Below, piece by piece: positions 1 to 9,873 of a DNA stretch of 48,442 nucleotides. Source of the DNA: a bacterium (GTDB taxonomy: Bacteria; Myxococcota_A; UBA9160; UBA4427); assembly GCA_030432735.1 (NCBI GenBank), contig JAUIMK010000003.1, forward strand, positions 1 through 48,442, read 5' to 3'. Position numbers and translations under genes: made by a program. Numbering within the stretch: position 1 is the first letter of the stretch; each line of letters starts with the position of its first letter. Below the pieces are notes generated by a model, which worked only from the letters and a program-made list of their open reading frames with translations, was not told the origin of the DNA and searched no databases.

Positions 1-1356
1 CCGCAATCGATCGATCGGATGAGGGGTCGCGTCCGCCAGCGCGGCGAAGCGCCGGGCCGCCTCTTCGTGGCGACCGAATCGATAGTCGCTCCAGCCGAGC
101 CGCCAGAGCGCCGCGCGCTTGTTGCCGTTGCCCTTGGGATCGTTCGCCAGGACTTCGAAATGCGCCCGGGCCTCGTCGTCGCGATCGCGCCCGTCGAGCA
201 GCAGCGCCGCGAAGTAGTGGGCGCGCATCTGATTCGAGCCGGGCTTCTTCGCGAGCTTCTCGAAGGCGGCGATGGACTCGGGGACCCGATCCGCCCGAGC
301 CAACGACCGCGCGGTCCAGATCGGCGTGTCCCCGGTCTGCGGCAAGGCGGCGAAGGCTTCGACCGCCTCCGGGTAGCGGCGCATCCGGAAGAGCGAGTGG
401 GCGCGCTGCTTGCGGGCGCGCCGCGCCTCGGAGTCGGGCAGGCCCATCGCGAGGGCGCGATCGTAGGCTTCGAGCGCCTCCTCGTTCATGCGCTCGCGGA
501 AGAGCCGGTCGGCTCGCCGGCGCCAGTCGCTCGCGCGCCGCAGCTTCTCGCCGAGATGCGCCTCGATCACGTCGAGGCGATGGCTCGCCTGCTTCGCCTC
601 CTCCGTCGCGGGATGGGCGTACCAGAGAAGGCGCCAGGTGACCCCCGCGGCGCGATCCTCGCCGGAGCGCTCCTCGCTTCGAGCGACCTTGCGCAGGAGC
701 GCGGCGCGCTGATCGTCGTCGTCCGTCGCCGAGAGCGCCGCAGCCCACGCCTCCCGGGCGCCGGCCTCGTCGCGCCCCCGCACGAGCGCCTCCCCGACCA
801 GCTCGTGAAGCGGGGCGCGCAGGGGCGAGTCGCTGAACTCGGACAGGGTGCGCGCCGCGATCTCGCGGGCTTCGGCGGCCCGGCCGCGGTCGAGATGGAG
901 CCGCGCACGGAGGAGCCCCGCGTGGTCGCCGACGATCGGGTGGCGTTGGCCGATCTGGGCGTAGAGCCAGTCCGCGTGGGCATAGTCCTCGGCCTCGACC
1001 GCCTCCGCCGCGGCCCGGAAGAGCGCCGCGGGATCGTCGAGCATCGCCTGGCTCTGCGCGCGCAGGACGGCGTCCGCAGGCGGCGTCGGAAGCCCGTCCC
1101 GAAGCGTCTCCGCCGGACGCTCCGACGTCCCGTCGGCGTCGGGCGTGGCCGGCGTCTCGTCCCCTGCGCGCGCCGGCGCGACGTTCTCCGGCGGCCGTCC
1201 CGACTCGAGGGGCGGCTGGACGCCGGCATCGACGCGCGCGAGCGACGCGCCGGGCAGCGCGACCGGCAGGGCGAACACCGAAGCGAGCGCGAGGACGAGC
1301 ATCCCCCGCCGGCGGACCCGCCGACCGACCTGCGTCTGCTCCGAATCCTGCCTCAT
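1..1356 (-). CDS. Lytic murein transglycosylase-like protein, N-terminal TPR/superhelical part (3' end outside window)
   Basis: Reverse strand read by hand from ATG at 1356: MRQDSEQTQVGRRVRRRGMLVLALASVFALPVALPG... with signal peptide, then TPR-like repeats (YPEAVEAFAALPQTGDTPIWTARSLARADRVPESIAAFEKL...RAALWRLGWSDYRFGRHEEAARRFAAL). Frame is open to the window edge, so it is absent from the ORF track. Catalytic domain not visible. Confidence 0.75.
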   Translation of the reverse strand, partial: MRQDSEQTQVGRRVRRRGMLVLALASVFALPVALPGASLARVDAGVQPPLESGRPPENVAPARAGDETPATPDADGTSERPAETLRDGLPTPPADAVLRAQSQAMLDDPAALFRAAAEAVEAEDYAHADWLYAQIGQRHPIVGDHAGLLRARLHLDRGRAAEAREIAARTLSEFSDSPLRAPLHELVGEALVRGRDEAGAREAWAAALSATDDDDQRAALLRKVARSEERSGEDRAAGVTWRLLWYAHPATEEAKQASHRLDVIEAHLGEKLRRASDWRRRADRLFRERMNEEALEAYDRALAMGLPDSEARRARKQRAHSLFRMRRYPEAVEAFAALPQTGDTPIWTARSLARADRVPESIAAFEKLAKKPGSNQMRAHYFAALLLDGRDRDDEARAHFEVLANDPKGNGNKRAALWRLGWSDYRFGRHEEAARRFAALADATPHPIDRLR

Positions 1357-1453
1357 CGTGACCATCCTCGCCGACTCCTCGTTCGCGGCCGCCACCGGAC
1401 CACCGAGTCTGGCCCGGGAAGCGGGGGTGTCAATCGGACCGAATCCACACACG

Positions 1454-1474
1454 CGTCCGTTCGATCGACGGACG
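1454..1474. promoter_or_regulatory. Palindromic operator-like site in divergent intergenic region
   Basis: CGTCCGT-TCGATCG-ACGGACG: perfect 7-bp inverted repeat, 21 bp total, between divergent genes. Confidence 0.4.
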
Positions 1475-1577
1475 TCCGCGCGGACTGCGGCCCCCTGAAT
1501 GAGTGCCCCGCATTGAGGTGAAGGGCACGCAAAGTTAACGTTCCCCCGCTTTGCTTCCCCACCCGTTCCATTCCGCG

Positions 1578-2873
1578 ATGCGGAGGCCCCTCGTGGGGTT
1601 GGCAGGCCTGCTTGCCGGCCTCCTGCTGGCCTGCGCTCCCGATCCGCCCCCCCGCCCCGAGCCGCGGACGGTCGAGCCGACGCCCGGCCCGGTGGCGCGA
1701 GAAGCGGAAGCGCCGGCGCCGCACGCGCGCGGGCTGTGGATCCTCGCCGAAGGCAGCGAGCGGGTCCTCGATGCGCCGCGCGAGCGGCTCGGCCCCCTGC
1801 TCGATCGCGCCGCACGGCTCGGCGCGACGGAGCTCTACGTCCAGGTCTATCGCGGGGGGCGGGCCTTCTACGCAGCCGGGCCGGGGATCGAACGCAGCCC
1901 GGCGGTCGATGCGCTCGCGGCGGACGGCGTGGACGGACTCCGTCAGCTGCTCGACGGGGCACATGCCCGGGGCTTCCGCGTGCACGCCTGGGTGAACGTG
2001 CTGTCGCTCTCGACGCGGCGCGACGCGGCGCTGATCCAGCAGCTCGGGAGGGAGGCGATCCTGGTGGACCGGCAGGGTCGCTCGGTGCTCGACTATCCGG
2101 ACTTCGAGGTCCCGCAGCCCGACCGGCGCTACTACCGGATGGGGACGCGCGGGATCTATCTCGACCCGGCGGTGCCGGCGGTGCGCGACCGGCTGGTGGC
2201 GACCTTCGTCGACCTCTTGCGGCGCTACCCGGAGCTCGACGGCCTGCATCTCGACTACATCCGCCATCCGGGCGTCCTCCCCTTCGCCCCGGGCTCCCGC
2301 TTCGGGGTGGGCCTCGAGTTCGGCTACGGGGCGACCGCGCGCGCGCGCTATCGCGCCGAGACGGGGCGCCCCGATCCGATCGACGGCGCGGAGCCCGGCG
2401 TGGTTCGCAGCGCCAACGCCTGGGACGCCTGGCGGCGCGAGCAGGTCACCACGCTGGTCGACGCGATCGCCTCGAACGCCCGGGCGACCCGGCCGGGGCT
2501 CGAGGTCTCGGCGGCGGTGATCGCCTACGACGACCGTGCGTACCTCTCCCTCGCGCAGGACTGGCGGGGGTGGCTCCGCTCCGGAGCGCTCGATCGGGCG
2601 ATGCCGATGGCGTACACGCTCGACGACGCGCTGCTCCGCAACCAGCTCGAGAGCTTCGCCGGCTGGCCCTACGCCGAGCGCGTCTGGCCCGGTCTCGGCG
2701 TCTGGCTCTTCGACCACGACCCGGCGCGGGCCGTCGCCCAGCTCGATCGGCTGCGCGGGCTCGGGTTCGGCGGCGAAGTGCTCTTCTCCGACGACGCGAT
2801 CGCCGAGAGCCCGGCGCTCCTCGAAGCGCTCGCGGCGACGGCGCCGACGCGCGTCCCGGTGGCGCGACCGTGA
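1578..2873 (+). CDS. Glycoside-hydrolase-like (GHL10/YngK-like) lipoprotein
   Basis: MRRPLVGLAGLLAGLLLACAPD (lipobox LLAC) then ARGLWILAEGSERVLD...GLRQLLDGAHARGFRVHAWVNVL...DGLHLDYIRHPG, typical of GHL10. ORF track start is 1551. Confidence 0.75.
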   Translation: MRRPLVGLAGLLAGLLLACAPDPPPRPEPRTVEPTPGPVAREAEAPAPHARGLWILAEGSERVLDAPRERLGPLLDRAARLGATELYVQVYRGGRAFYAAGPGIERSPAVDALAADGVDGLRQLLDGAHARGFRVHAWVNVLSLSTRRDAALIQQLGREAILVDRQGRSVLDYPDFEVPQPDRRYYRMGTRGIYLDPAVPAVRDRLVATFVDLLRRYPELDGLHLDYIRHPGVLPFAPGSRFGVGLEFGYGATARARYRAETGRPDPIDGAEPGVVRSANAWDAWRREQVTTLVDAIASNARATRPGLEVSAAVIAYDDRAYLSLAQDWRGWLRSGALDRAMPMAYTLDDALLRNQLESFAGWPYAERVWPGLGVWLFDHDPARAVAQLDRLRGLGFGGEVLFSDDAIAESPALLEALAATAPTRVPVARP

Positions 2874-3985
2874 GCGCGATGACGTCCCGCGACGATCCCC
2901 TCGCGATCCTCGACGACTACGACTTCCCGCTGCCCGAGTCGTCCATCGCGCAGACGGCCCTCACCGAACGCGACGCCGCGCGGCTCCTGCTCCTCGACCG
3001 CGAGACCGGGACCCGGGAGGCGCGCGACCGGGACGTCCGGGTGCGGGACCTGCCGGACTGGCTTCGACCGGGGGATCTGCTCGTGGTGAACGCGACGCGC
3101 GTGCTCTCGGCGCGGCTGGTCGGACGCAAGGCGAGCGGCGGGTCCGCCGAGGCCCTCCTGCTCGGGGCGGATCCGGATCGGCCCGGTGCCCACCGCGCCC
3201 TCGTGAAATGCACCGGCCGGGTCCGCGAGGGTCTCGAGCTCGTGCTCGGACGCGGCGAGGGGCTCCCCGCCACCATCGAAGCGCTCCACGGTCGAGGGGA
3301 GGTCTCGCTTCGCTTCGCGCCGGGCGCGGATCCCTATGCGGAGGGCCAGGCGCCGCTGCCGCCCTATATCCGCCGCGACGGAGCCGAGGACGCCGACGCC
3401 GACCTGGCGCGCTACCAGACCGTCTACGCCCGGGAGCCCGGCGCGATCGCGGCGCCGACCGCCGGCCTCCACTTCACGCCGGCGCTCCTCGATGCCCTCG
3501 CGGACCGGGGAATCGAGCGAGCCGAGGTCGTCCTGCACGTCGGTGCCGGGACGTTTCGGCCGCTCGACGACGAGGCGATGACGACCGGGCGGCTGCACGA
3601 GGAGGCCTTCGAGCTGCCCGAGGCCACCGTCGACGCGATCGAGGCGACCCGGGCCCGCGGCGGGCGCGTCGTGGCGATCGGGACGACGACGGTGCGCGTC
3701 CTCGAGAGCCGCGTCGACGAAGACGGCCGACTCGAGGCCGGCCGGGGCACGACGCGGCTCTTCCTCCGGCCGGGCGGCGCGCCCTTCCGGGTCGTCGACG
3801 CCCTGCTGACCAACTTCCACCTGCCGCGCTCGTCGCTCCTGCTCCTGGTCGCGGCGTTCGTCGGCCGCGAGCCGATGCTCGAGGCCTACCACGAGGCGAT
3901 CGCCGAGGGCTTCCGGTTCTACTCGTACGGAGACGCCATGCTGATCGCCCCGGGACTGACCGACGCGTCGAGGGAACGTCGATGA
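2870..3985 (+). CDS. queA: S-adenosylmethionine:tRNA ribosyltransferase-isomerase
   Basis: DDYDFPLPESSIAQTAL...PGDLLVVNATRVLSARL...YQTVYAREPGAIAAPTAGLHFTPALLDAL...HVGAGTFRPL. GTG 2870 overlaps the upstream TGA; ATG 2879 is an alternative. Confidence 0.97.
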   Translation: MSAMTSRDDPLAILDDYDFPLPESSIAQTALTERDAARLLLLDRETGTREARDRDVRVRDLPDWLRPGDLLVVNATRVLSARLVGRKASGGSAEALLLGADPDRPGAHRALVKCTGRVREGLELVLGRGEGLPATIEALHGRGEVSLRFAPGADPYAEGQAPLPPYIRRDGAEDADADLARYQTVYAREPGAIAAPTAGLHFTPALLDALADRGIERAEVVLHVGAGTFRPLDDEAMTTGRLHEEAFELPEATVDAIEATRARGGRVVAIGTTTVRVLESRVDEDGRLEAGRGTTRLFLRPGGAPFRVVDALLTNFHLPRSSLLLLVAAFVGREPMLEAYHEAIAEGFRFYSYGDAMLIAPGLTDASRERR

Positions 3986-5130
3986 GCGTGATCACCCGCG
4001 CGGAGGGCTTCGGCCTCGAGGTCCTCGATCGAGAAGGCGCCGCCCGGCGCGCCCGTCTCGTGACGCCCCACGGCGTGATCGAGACGCCGACCTTCATGCC
4101 CGTCGCGACCTACGGCGCCGTCCGCGGCGTGAGCTTCCAGGAGCTCGCCGAGGCCGGCGCCCAGATCCTGCTCTCGAACACGTACCACCTCCACGAACGA
4201 CCCGGTGAAGACACCGTCGCGTCCCTCGGCGGCCTGCACGGCTTCACCGGCTGGGACGGCCCGTGGCTCACGGACAGCGGGGGCTTCCAGGTCACGAGCC
4301 TCGCCGATCGCGCGAAGACCGACGAGACGGGCGTGACCTTCACGTCTCCGCTCGACGGCCGCCGCCGGCAGCTCACGCCCGAGAACACGATCGCGATCCA
4401 GGAGGCCCTCGGCTCCGACATCGCGATGGTGCTCGACGAGTGTCTGCCGATCGATCACGACGAGGCCGGACGGACGGCGACCCGCGAGATGCAGCGCGCG
4501 ATGGAACGCACGCTTCGCTGGGCCGAGCGGGCGCAGGCGGCCCGTCGCCGACGCGCCCAGGCGGTCTTCGCGATCGTCCAGGGCGGGGCCTCGGAGACGC
4601 TTCGCCGCGCGAGCGCCGAGTCGACCGCGCAGATCGAGTTCGACGGCTACGCCCACGGTGGCCTCGGCCTCGGCGAGAGCCGGGAGGAGCGCCGCGCCGC
4701 CGTGGCGACCGCGAACGCCGCGCTGCCCGACGATCGGCCGCGCTACCTGATGGGGCTCGGCCGTCCGATCGACCTGCTCGACGGGGTGGCCGCCGGCGTC
4801 GATCTCTTCGACTGCGTGGTGCCGACCCGCAACGGCCGCCACGGGCTCGTATTCACGTCCCAGGGCACGGTCAGCCTGCGCAACGCCGGCTACGCGCGGG
4901 ATCAGGACCCGATCGACCCGGCCTGTGCCTGCCCGGCCTGTCGCCACCACAGCCGCGGCTACCTGCGCCACCTAGTGAAGACCGGCGAGTCCCTGGGCCG
5001 CCGCCTCTCGGCGCTACACAATCTCACGTACTACCTCACGCTCCTGACCCAGGCCCGCGAAGCAATACGGGAAAACCGATTCGCGGCTCTCCACGCGGAC
5101 GTCGAGGCCATCGCCGACGTGCGCCTCTAG
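3982..5130 (+). CDS. tgt: tRNA-guanine (queuine) transglycosylase
   Basis: LVTPHGVIETPTFMPVATYGAVRG...ILLSNTYHLHERPG...LTDSGGFQV...CACPACRHHSRGYLRHL (zinc site). ATGA overlap with queA stop. Confidence 0.97.
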   Translation: MSVITRAEGFGLEVLDREGAARRARLVTPHGVIETPTFMPVATYGAVRGVSFQELAEAGAQILLSNTYHLHERPGEDTVASLGGLHGFTGWDGPWLTDSGGFQVTSLADRAKTDETGVTFTSPLDGRRRQLTPENTIAIQEALGSDIAMVLDECLPIDHDEAGRTATREMQRAMERTLRWAERAQAARRRRAQAVFAIVQGGASETLRRASAESTAQIEFDGYAHGGLGLGESREERRAAVATANAALPDDRPRYLMGLGRPIDLLDGVAAGVDLFDCVVPTRNGRHGLVFTSQGTVSLRNAGYARDQDPIDPACACPACRHHSRGYLRHLVKTGESLGRRLSALHNLTYYLTLLTQAREAIRENRFAALHADVEAIADVRL

Positions 5131-5239
5131 GGCGCTCGGCCGCGCGGCATCGCCGACCCGGCCGGTCGTCCGCGTCCCGGCCCGGGCGACTCGCCCCGGG
5201 TGCGCGGCGCACTGCTCAAGGCCTGCACACGCTTCGCCG

Positions 5240-6955
5240 ATGGCCTTCCTGATGGTGCATCGGGAATCTCCGCAGGCAGAAACGGGCGGCGCGCGCCGGA
5301 CGCCGTCGGCGATCAGACTCAGGGGGCGTCCGCGGGCGCTCGTCGCCAGCCTCGCGATCCTGGTCGTCGGGCTCGCCACCGCCCTCGCCGGCCTCCCGAG
5401 CGAGTGGATCACCCTGCTGCTGGCGGCGGCGATCTTCGAGGGCATCCGGCGCCTCGACGCGCAGCGCGCCCGTCTCGAAGACGCCCTCGCGCGCGTTTCG
5501 GACGACGCCTGCGACCTCGCGTTCACGAACGCAGCCGACCTCCCGGACCGCTGGCGCCGCGAGTGGCCCGCCCGCGCGACACGCCTCCGCCGGGCCGAGA
5601 CGCTGCTCTCCCGCGCAAGCGTCCTGCCTCCGCTCGTCGAGGAGCGCCTCGGCCGGTTGACCGACGCCGCGGATCGTCAGGAAGAGGCCATCGAGGAGAC
5701 CGCCTCGCTCGTCGCGAACATGCGCCAGTCGATGCGCGAGGTCGCCGACCAGGTGGACCACCTGCGCCAGTCCTCGGACCAGTCCGCTTCCTCGATCCAC
5801 CAGCTCGGACGATCGATCGATCAGGTCGCCGACGGCACCGCCTCCCTCCACGAGCGCGTCGAGGCCTCGACCAGCTCGGTCCACGAGATGAGCGCTTCGA
5901 TTCGTCAGGTCGCGACCAGCGCCGAGCAGGTCCAGGAGATGGCCGAGACCACGGCCGTCGCCGTGGGTCAGATGGATCGCTCGATCCAGGAGGTCTCGAA
6001 CCACGCCGTCGAGGCCGCGACCCTCACCGATCGCGCGCGCGAGGGCGCGACCGACGGGCACCGCGCCGTCCGGTCGACGATCGAGGACATCGAGCGGATC
6101 TCGACGCTCACGACCGACGCGATGGAGCGGCTCGACGGTCTCGTCAACCGCCTCGCCCAGATCGGCAGCATCCTCGGCGCGATCGACGAGATCAACGACG
6201 AGACGAACCTCCTCTCCCTGAACGCGGCGATCATCGCCGCGCAGGCCGGTGAGCAGGGCAAGGCCTTCCTGGTGGTCGCGAACCACGTGAAGACCCTCGC
6301 GCGACGCACCGCCTCCTCGACCCAGGACATCGAGCGCCTGATCGGCGCCATCCACGAAGAGTCGAGCCGTGCCGTCGACGCGATGCGTGCCGGGATCGAC
6401 GCCGTGCGCACCGGCGTGGAGCGCTCACAGGGCGCCGGTGCCGCCCTCGAGGCGATCCAGGAGGCGTGCAGCGAAGCCAGCGAGCGCGTCGCCGAGATCG
6501 CGCGCTCCACCGCCGAGCAGTCGCGCAACTCGAAGGGCGTCGCCGAATCGACGCAGCAGACCTCGGCCCAGATCCAGCAGATCTCACAGGCGATCGAGGA
6601 GCAGAGCCGGGCCAGCGAGTCGATGCTCGAGAACTCGGAGAGCGCCCTCGCCAGCTGCCTGTCCGTTCGCCGGGCCACCGACGAGCAACGCCAGACGAGC
6701 CGCCACATCACCGAGTCGATCGGCGGGATCAGCGAGTTGATCCGCGAGATCGGCCTCCGGGCGCGGACTCACGCCGAGGCCAGCGAGGCCACCGGCGAGA
6801 CCGTGACGCGCCTCCTCGAGAACGCGCAGGCGACCGTCGCTCACGCGGCGCCGCTCCGCGAGCTCTTCGACGAGCTGACGCCCGCCGCGTCTCCCGACGC
6901 TCCGCTTCCCAGCGAGGCCGAAGAAGAGGCCGACGCGCGGGCGGCTCGCGCCTAA
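5240..6955 (+). CDS. Methyl-accepting chemotaxis protein without large periplasmic sensor domain
   Basis: Two N-terminal hydrophobic segments (LVASLAILVVGLATALAGL / WITLLLAAAIFEGI), then MCP signalling hairpin IDEINDETNLLSLNAAIIAAQAGEQGKAFLVVANHVKTLA. Confidence 0.9.
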   Translation: MAFLMVHRESPQAETGGARRTPSAIRLRGRPRALVASLAILVVGLATALAGLPSEWITLLLAAAIFEGIRRLDAQRARLEDALARVSDDACDLAFTNAADLPDRWRREWPARATRLRRAETLLSRASVLPPLVEERLGRLTDAADRQEEAIEETASLVANMRQSMREVADQVDHLRQSSDQSASSIHQLGRSIDQVADGTASLHERVEASTSSVHEMSASIRQVATSAEQVQEMAETTAVAVGQMDRSIQEVSNHAVEAATLTDRAREGATDGHRAVRSTIEDIERISTLTTDAMERLDGLVNRLAQIGSILGAIDEINDETNLLSLNAAIIAAQAGEQGKAFLVVANHVKTLARRTASSTQDIERLIGAIHEESSRAVDAMRAGIDAVRTGVERSQGAGAALEAIQEACSEASERVAEIARSTAEQSRNSKGVAESTQQTSAQIQQISQAIEEQSRASESMLENSESALASCLSVRRATDEQRQTSRHITESIGGISELIREIGLRARTHAEASEATGETVTRLLENAQATVAHAAPLRELFDELTPAASPDAPLPSEAEEEADARAARA

Positions 6956-7908
6956 CGTCCCGCCGGCTGGAGGGCGACGGCGAAGCCGGCCCGCTCGGGC
7001 AGGGTCTTGCCGAGCGCGGCGGGCACGATCTCGAGTCGCTCCGCCTGCCGGGGCCAGAGCCGCGTCGCGAGTCGTGCGCGCAACGGAGCGAAGCAGAGCG
7101 CCTCGCCGGCGGCGACGGCGATCGTGCCGAGGACGATGCGGCGGGGCTCGAGCAGCATCACGATCGCCGCGATGCCCTGGGCGAGGTCGTCCAGCCAGCG
7201 GCCGAAGACTTCGTTCGCCCACGCGTCCCCGGACCGCGCCGCCTCCACCACGTGTTCCGGCAGGAGCGCCGCGGGGTCCCCGCCCGCGCGGACGACGGCG
7301 TCCGAGTCGGGCGGCGCGATCGTGCGCAGGTGATCCCGCCACGCGTTGCCCCCGGTGTACGCCTCGAGGCAGCCGCGGAGCCCGCACGCACAGACGCGCC
7401 CGTCCGGCACGATCGGCATGTGTCCGGGCTCCCCGGCAGCACCGAAGGCGCCGTGCACGAGACGGCCCCCGCTGATCACGCCCCCGCCGACGCCGGTCGA
7501 CATCGTCAGATAGACCAGGTCGTCGACGCCCTGCCCCGCGCCGAAGCGCGCCTCGGCCAGCGCCGCCGCATTCGCGTCGTTCTCGATCCGCGCGGGCACG
7601 CCGAGGGCGTCGGAGAGATGCGCGGCAACGGGGACATCGCGCCAGCCGGGCAGATTGGGGGGATTGATCAGCACCCCCGTCGCCGGATTGCAGGGCCCCG
7701 GCACCGAGACGCCGATGCGTGAGAGCGCGCTCGCCTCGAGCCCCGCCTCGTCCAGCAGGCCACGCGCCTCGTCGACCAGCCCGTCGAGGTCCGCCCGCCA
7801 ATCGCCGGAGAGCGCCATCGGCCGCCGCCGGGAGGCGCGGCTCCGGCCCTCGGCGTCGCCCACCGCGAGGACGACCTTGGTCCCTCCGATGTCGATTCCG
7901 AGCAGCAA
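6952..7908 (-). CDS. ROK family sugar kinase (glucokinase-like)
   Basis: MLLGIDIGGTKVVLAVGD; zinc motif GHMPIVPDGRVCACGLRGCLEAY. Confidence 0.93.
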   Translation of the reverse strand: MLLGIDIGGTKVVLAVGDAEGRSRASRRRPMALSGDWRADLDGLVDEARGLLDEAGLEASALSRIGVSVPGPCNPATGVLINPPNLPGWRDVPVAAHLSDALGVPARIENDANAAALAEARFGAGQGVDDLVYLTMSTGVGGGVISGGRLVHGAFGAAGEPGHMPIVPDGRVCACGLRGCLEAYTGGNAWRDHLRTIAPPDSDAVVRAGGDPAALLPEHVVEAARSGDAWANEVFGRWLDDLAQGIAAIVMLLEPRRIVLGTIAVAAGEALCFAPLRARLATRLWPRQAERLEIVPAALGKTLPERAGFAVALQPAGR

Positions 7909-8062
7909 CGCCGCTTCCTCCCCGGGCGCCGATGCCCTCCGGGGTCAAGCTATCACAATCACGCTGAAGAACCGCGCGGGTCGCGCCGATGAGATTGGCA
8001 TTCACGCCCGGGCACCTGCAGCGGATGCTGCGTGTCCCCGGTCACATCCTCCGGAGATCCGC

Positions 8063-8530
8063 ATGACGTCGACCGTCGCCTTCCGCCTCCCGGCCCGCGC
8101 CCTGGCTCTGATCGGCCTGTCCGCTCTCGTCCTCGCGAGCACCGGCTGCGCCTTCGGCGAGTTCCGTCCGACGGACCCCTTCGACCGCCAGCTGAGCCTC
8201 GACCAGGCCCAGCACCGCTACACGGTCCTCGTACGCTTCTCCGACTTCACGCGCGCCCGCGCCTTCGTCGCCGAGGACCATCGCGACGCGTTCGCGCAGC
8301 GCATGAAGGCGCTCGATGAGGCGCGCTTCACCGACTACGAGTCGGAGAGCGTGGAGCTCGACGCGGAGAAGGAGAAGGCGACCGTGCGCGTGACCTACAC
8401 GATCTACACGCCGGCGCTGCCCTACGAGGTCGAGGTCGCGGAGATCCAGGAATGGAGCCGCGACGGGATCGGCAACAACTGGCGCGTCGTCTCGACCTTC
8501 GAAGGTCTCCAGCAGATCGTCGCGAACTGA
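8063..8530 (+). CDS. Hypothetical lipoprotein
   Basis: Lipobox-like LASTGCAFGEF; 156 codons including stop. Confidence 0.8.
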   Translation: MTSTVAFRLPARALALIGLSALVLASTGCAFGEFRPTDPFDRQLSLDQAQHRYTVLVRFSDFTRARAFVAEDHRDAFAQRMKALDEARFTDYESESVELDAEKEKATVRVTYTIYTPALPYEVEVAEIQEWSRDGIGNNWRVVSTFEGLQQIVAN

Positions 8531-8565
8531 AGAACGAAAACCACACCGCCCCCGCAGTGACGCTC

Positions 8566-9276
8566 ATGTCGAACACCTCGCGCATCCTGCTGATCGACGA
8601 CGTCCCGATGTTCCGGGAGCTCGGCCAGATCTTCCTGTCGCGGAGCGGCCCGGTCGATCTCGCCGATTCCGGCTCCGCCGCGTTCCAGAGCGCAGACGAA
8701 CGGCCGCCTACGGTCGTGATCGCGGACATGCACCTCCCCGACATCGAAGGCGCCGAGCTCTGCCGTCGCTTCAAGACCCACCCCGGCTGGGGCTGTCCGC
8801 GCGTCGTGCTGCTCGCGCGCCCCCACGCGCCCGAGGACCACGCCGAAGCCGTCCGCGCCGGTGCCGACGACGTGCTCTTCAAGCCCCTCGAGCGGGACAG
8901 CCTGATCAGCGCCGTGCGTCGCCTCGTCGACTTCGACACGCCGCGCGGGCTGCCGCGTGCCCGGATCACCGAGCGCGTCGAGATCACGACCCGCGGCCGC
9001 CAGATCGAAGGCACGCTTCGCAACGTGAGTCGCGGCGGCGTCTTCGTCGATGCCGCGCTGCAGATGAATCCCGCCGAGGAGGTCTCGCTCTCCTTCAGCC
9101 TCGACGGCAACGGATCGGTCGTCGCCCCGACCGCGCGTGTGGTCTGGGCCGAGCACGGCGAGAACGGTGTGGATCACGTCGGTCTCCGCTTCCTGGAGAT
9201 CGACGCGCAGACCGTCGAACGCATCGACCACTACGTGAGCGACCACTTCCCGCGCACGACGAGCCTGCCCGCGTAG
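8566..9276 (+). CDS. Response regulator receiver-PilZ domain protein
   Basis: RILLIDDVPMFRELGQIFL...VVIADMHLPDIEG...ADDVLFKPLE (receiver), then RARITERVEI...GTLRNVSRGGVFVD (PilZ). Confidence 0.87.
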   Translation: MSNTSRILLIDDVPMFRELGQIFLSRSGPVDLADSGSAAFQSADERPPTVVIADMHLPDIEGAELCRRFKTHPGWGCPRVVLLARPHAPEDHAEAVRAGADDVLFKPLERDSLISAVRRLVDFDTPRGLPRARITERVEITTRGRQIEGTLRNVSRGGVFVDAALQMNPAEEVSLSFSLDGNGSVVAPTARVVWAEHGENGVDHVGLRFLEIDAQTVERIDHYVSDHFPRTTSLPA

Positions 9277-9307
9277 GCTCGTCGCGCGCCCGCCGCAGGA
9301 GATTCCC

Positions 9308-9766
9308 ATGACTCGTACGCATCGCACCGGCCGCCGCGCGGCCGCCGAAGCCCTCGCCTTCGCCCTCGCCTTCACGGCCGGGCTCGCGCTCGCGGAGACC
9401 GAAGAGGAGATCCTCGCCAAGCGGACGCAGTGGCAGGAACGCTACCGGGTCGCGCTCACCAACCGCGAGATCCTGAAGGAGAACATCGCGAAGCTGCGCC
9501 ACAACTACGCCCAGGCCCAGCGACGCAACTATCCGCGCGGCGGTGCACGCGAAGCGTTCCTGACCAAGGCGCGCGAGCAGGAAGTCCTGCTCGAGGAGAC
9601 CGAGCAGGAGATCGTCGAGATCCGCGCGGAGGCGCGCGCCGCGAGCATCCCGCCCGGCTGGCTCGCGGAGGTCGAGGACGAGGACATCGTCGCGCCGGCG
9701 GCTCCGGCCGAAGACGAAGAGATCGATCGCGAAGGGCGGAACCCGCTCTACCTCGACGACGAGTAA
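9308..9766 (+). CDS. Hypothetical secreted coiled-coil protein
   Basis: Signal peptide AEALAFALAFTAGLALAETEE, charged helical body, acidic C-terminus. Confidence 0.7.
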   Translation: MTRTHRTGRRAAAEALAFALAFTAGLALAETEEEILAKRTQWQERYRVALTNREILKENIAKLRHNYAQAQRRNYPRGGAREAFLTKAREQEVLLEETEQEIVEIRAEARAASIPPGWLAEVEDEDIVAPAAPAEDEEIDREGRNPLYLDDE

Positions 9767-9830
9767 CGGACGAAGCGGAGCGCGACGCGCTTCACGCGAG
9801 CGCCGCACGTCGGGCCGGATCAGGCAGGCG

Positions 9831-9862
9831 ACGTCCCGCGGAGGCGAGCCTCCACGGGACGT
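9831..9862. terminator. Strong hairpin between convergent genes (putative bidirectional terminator, no U-tract)
   Basis: ACGTCCCG-C-GGAGG-CGAG-CCTCC-A-CGGGACGT: 13 paired bp, one C/A mismatch, tetraloop, between genes ending at 9766 (+) and 9874 (-). Confidence 0.5.
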
Positions 9863-9873
9863 GCCCATTCGAC

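Noticed and set aside
19-1521. 500-aa plus-strand ORF
   Set aside because: Antisense shadow of the TPR/lytic-transglycosylase-like gene; Arg/Gly/Pro-rich with no domain signature.
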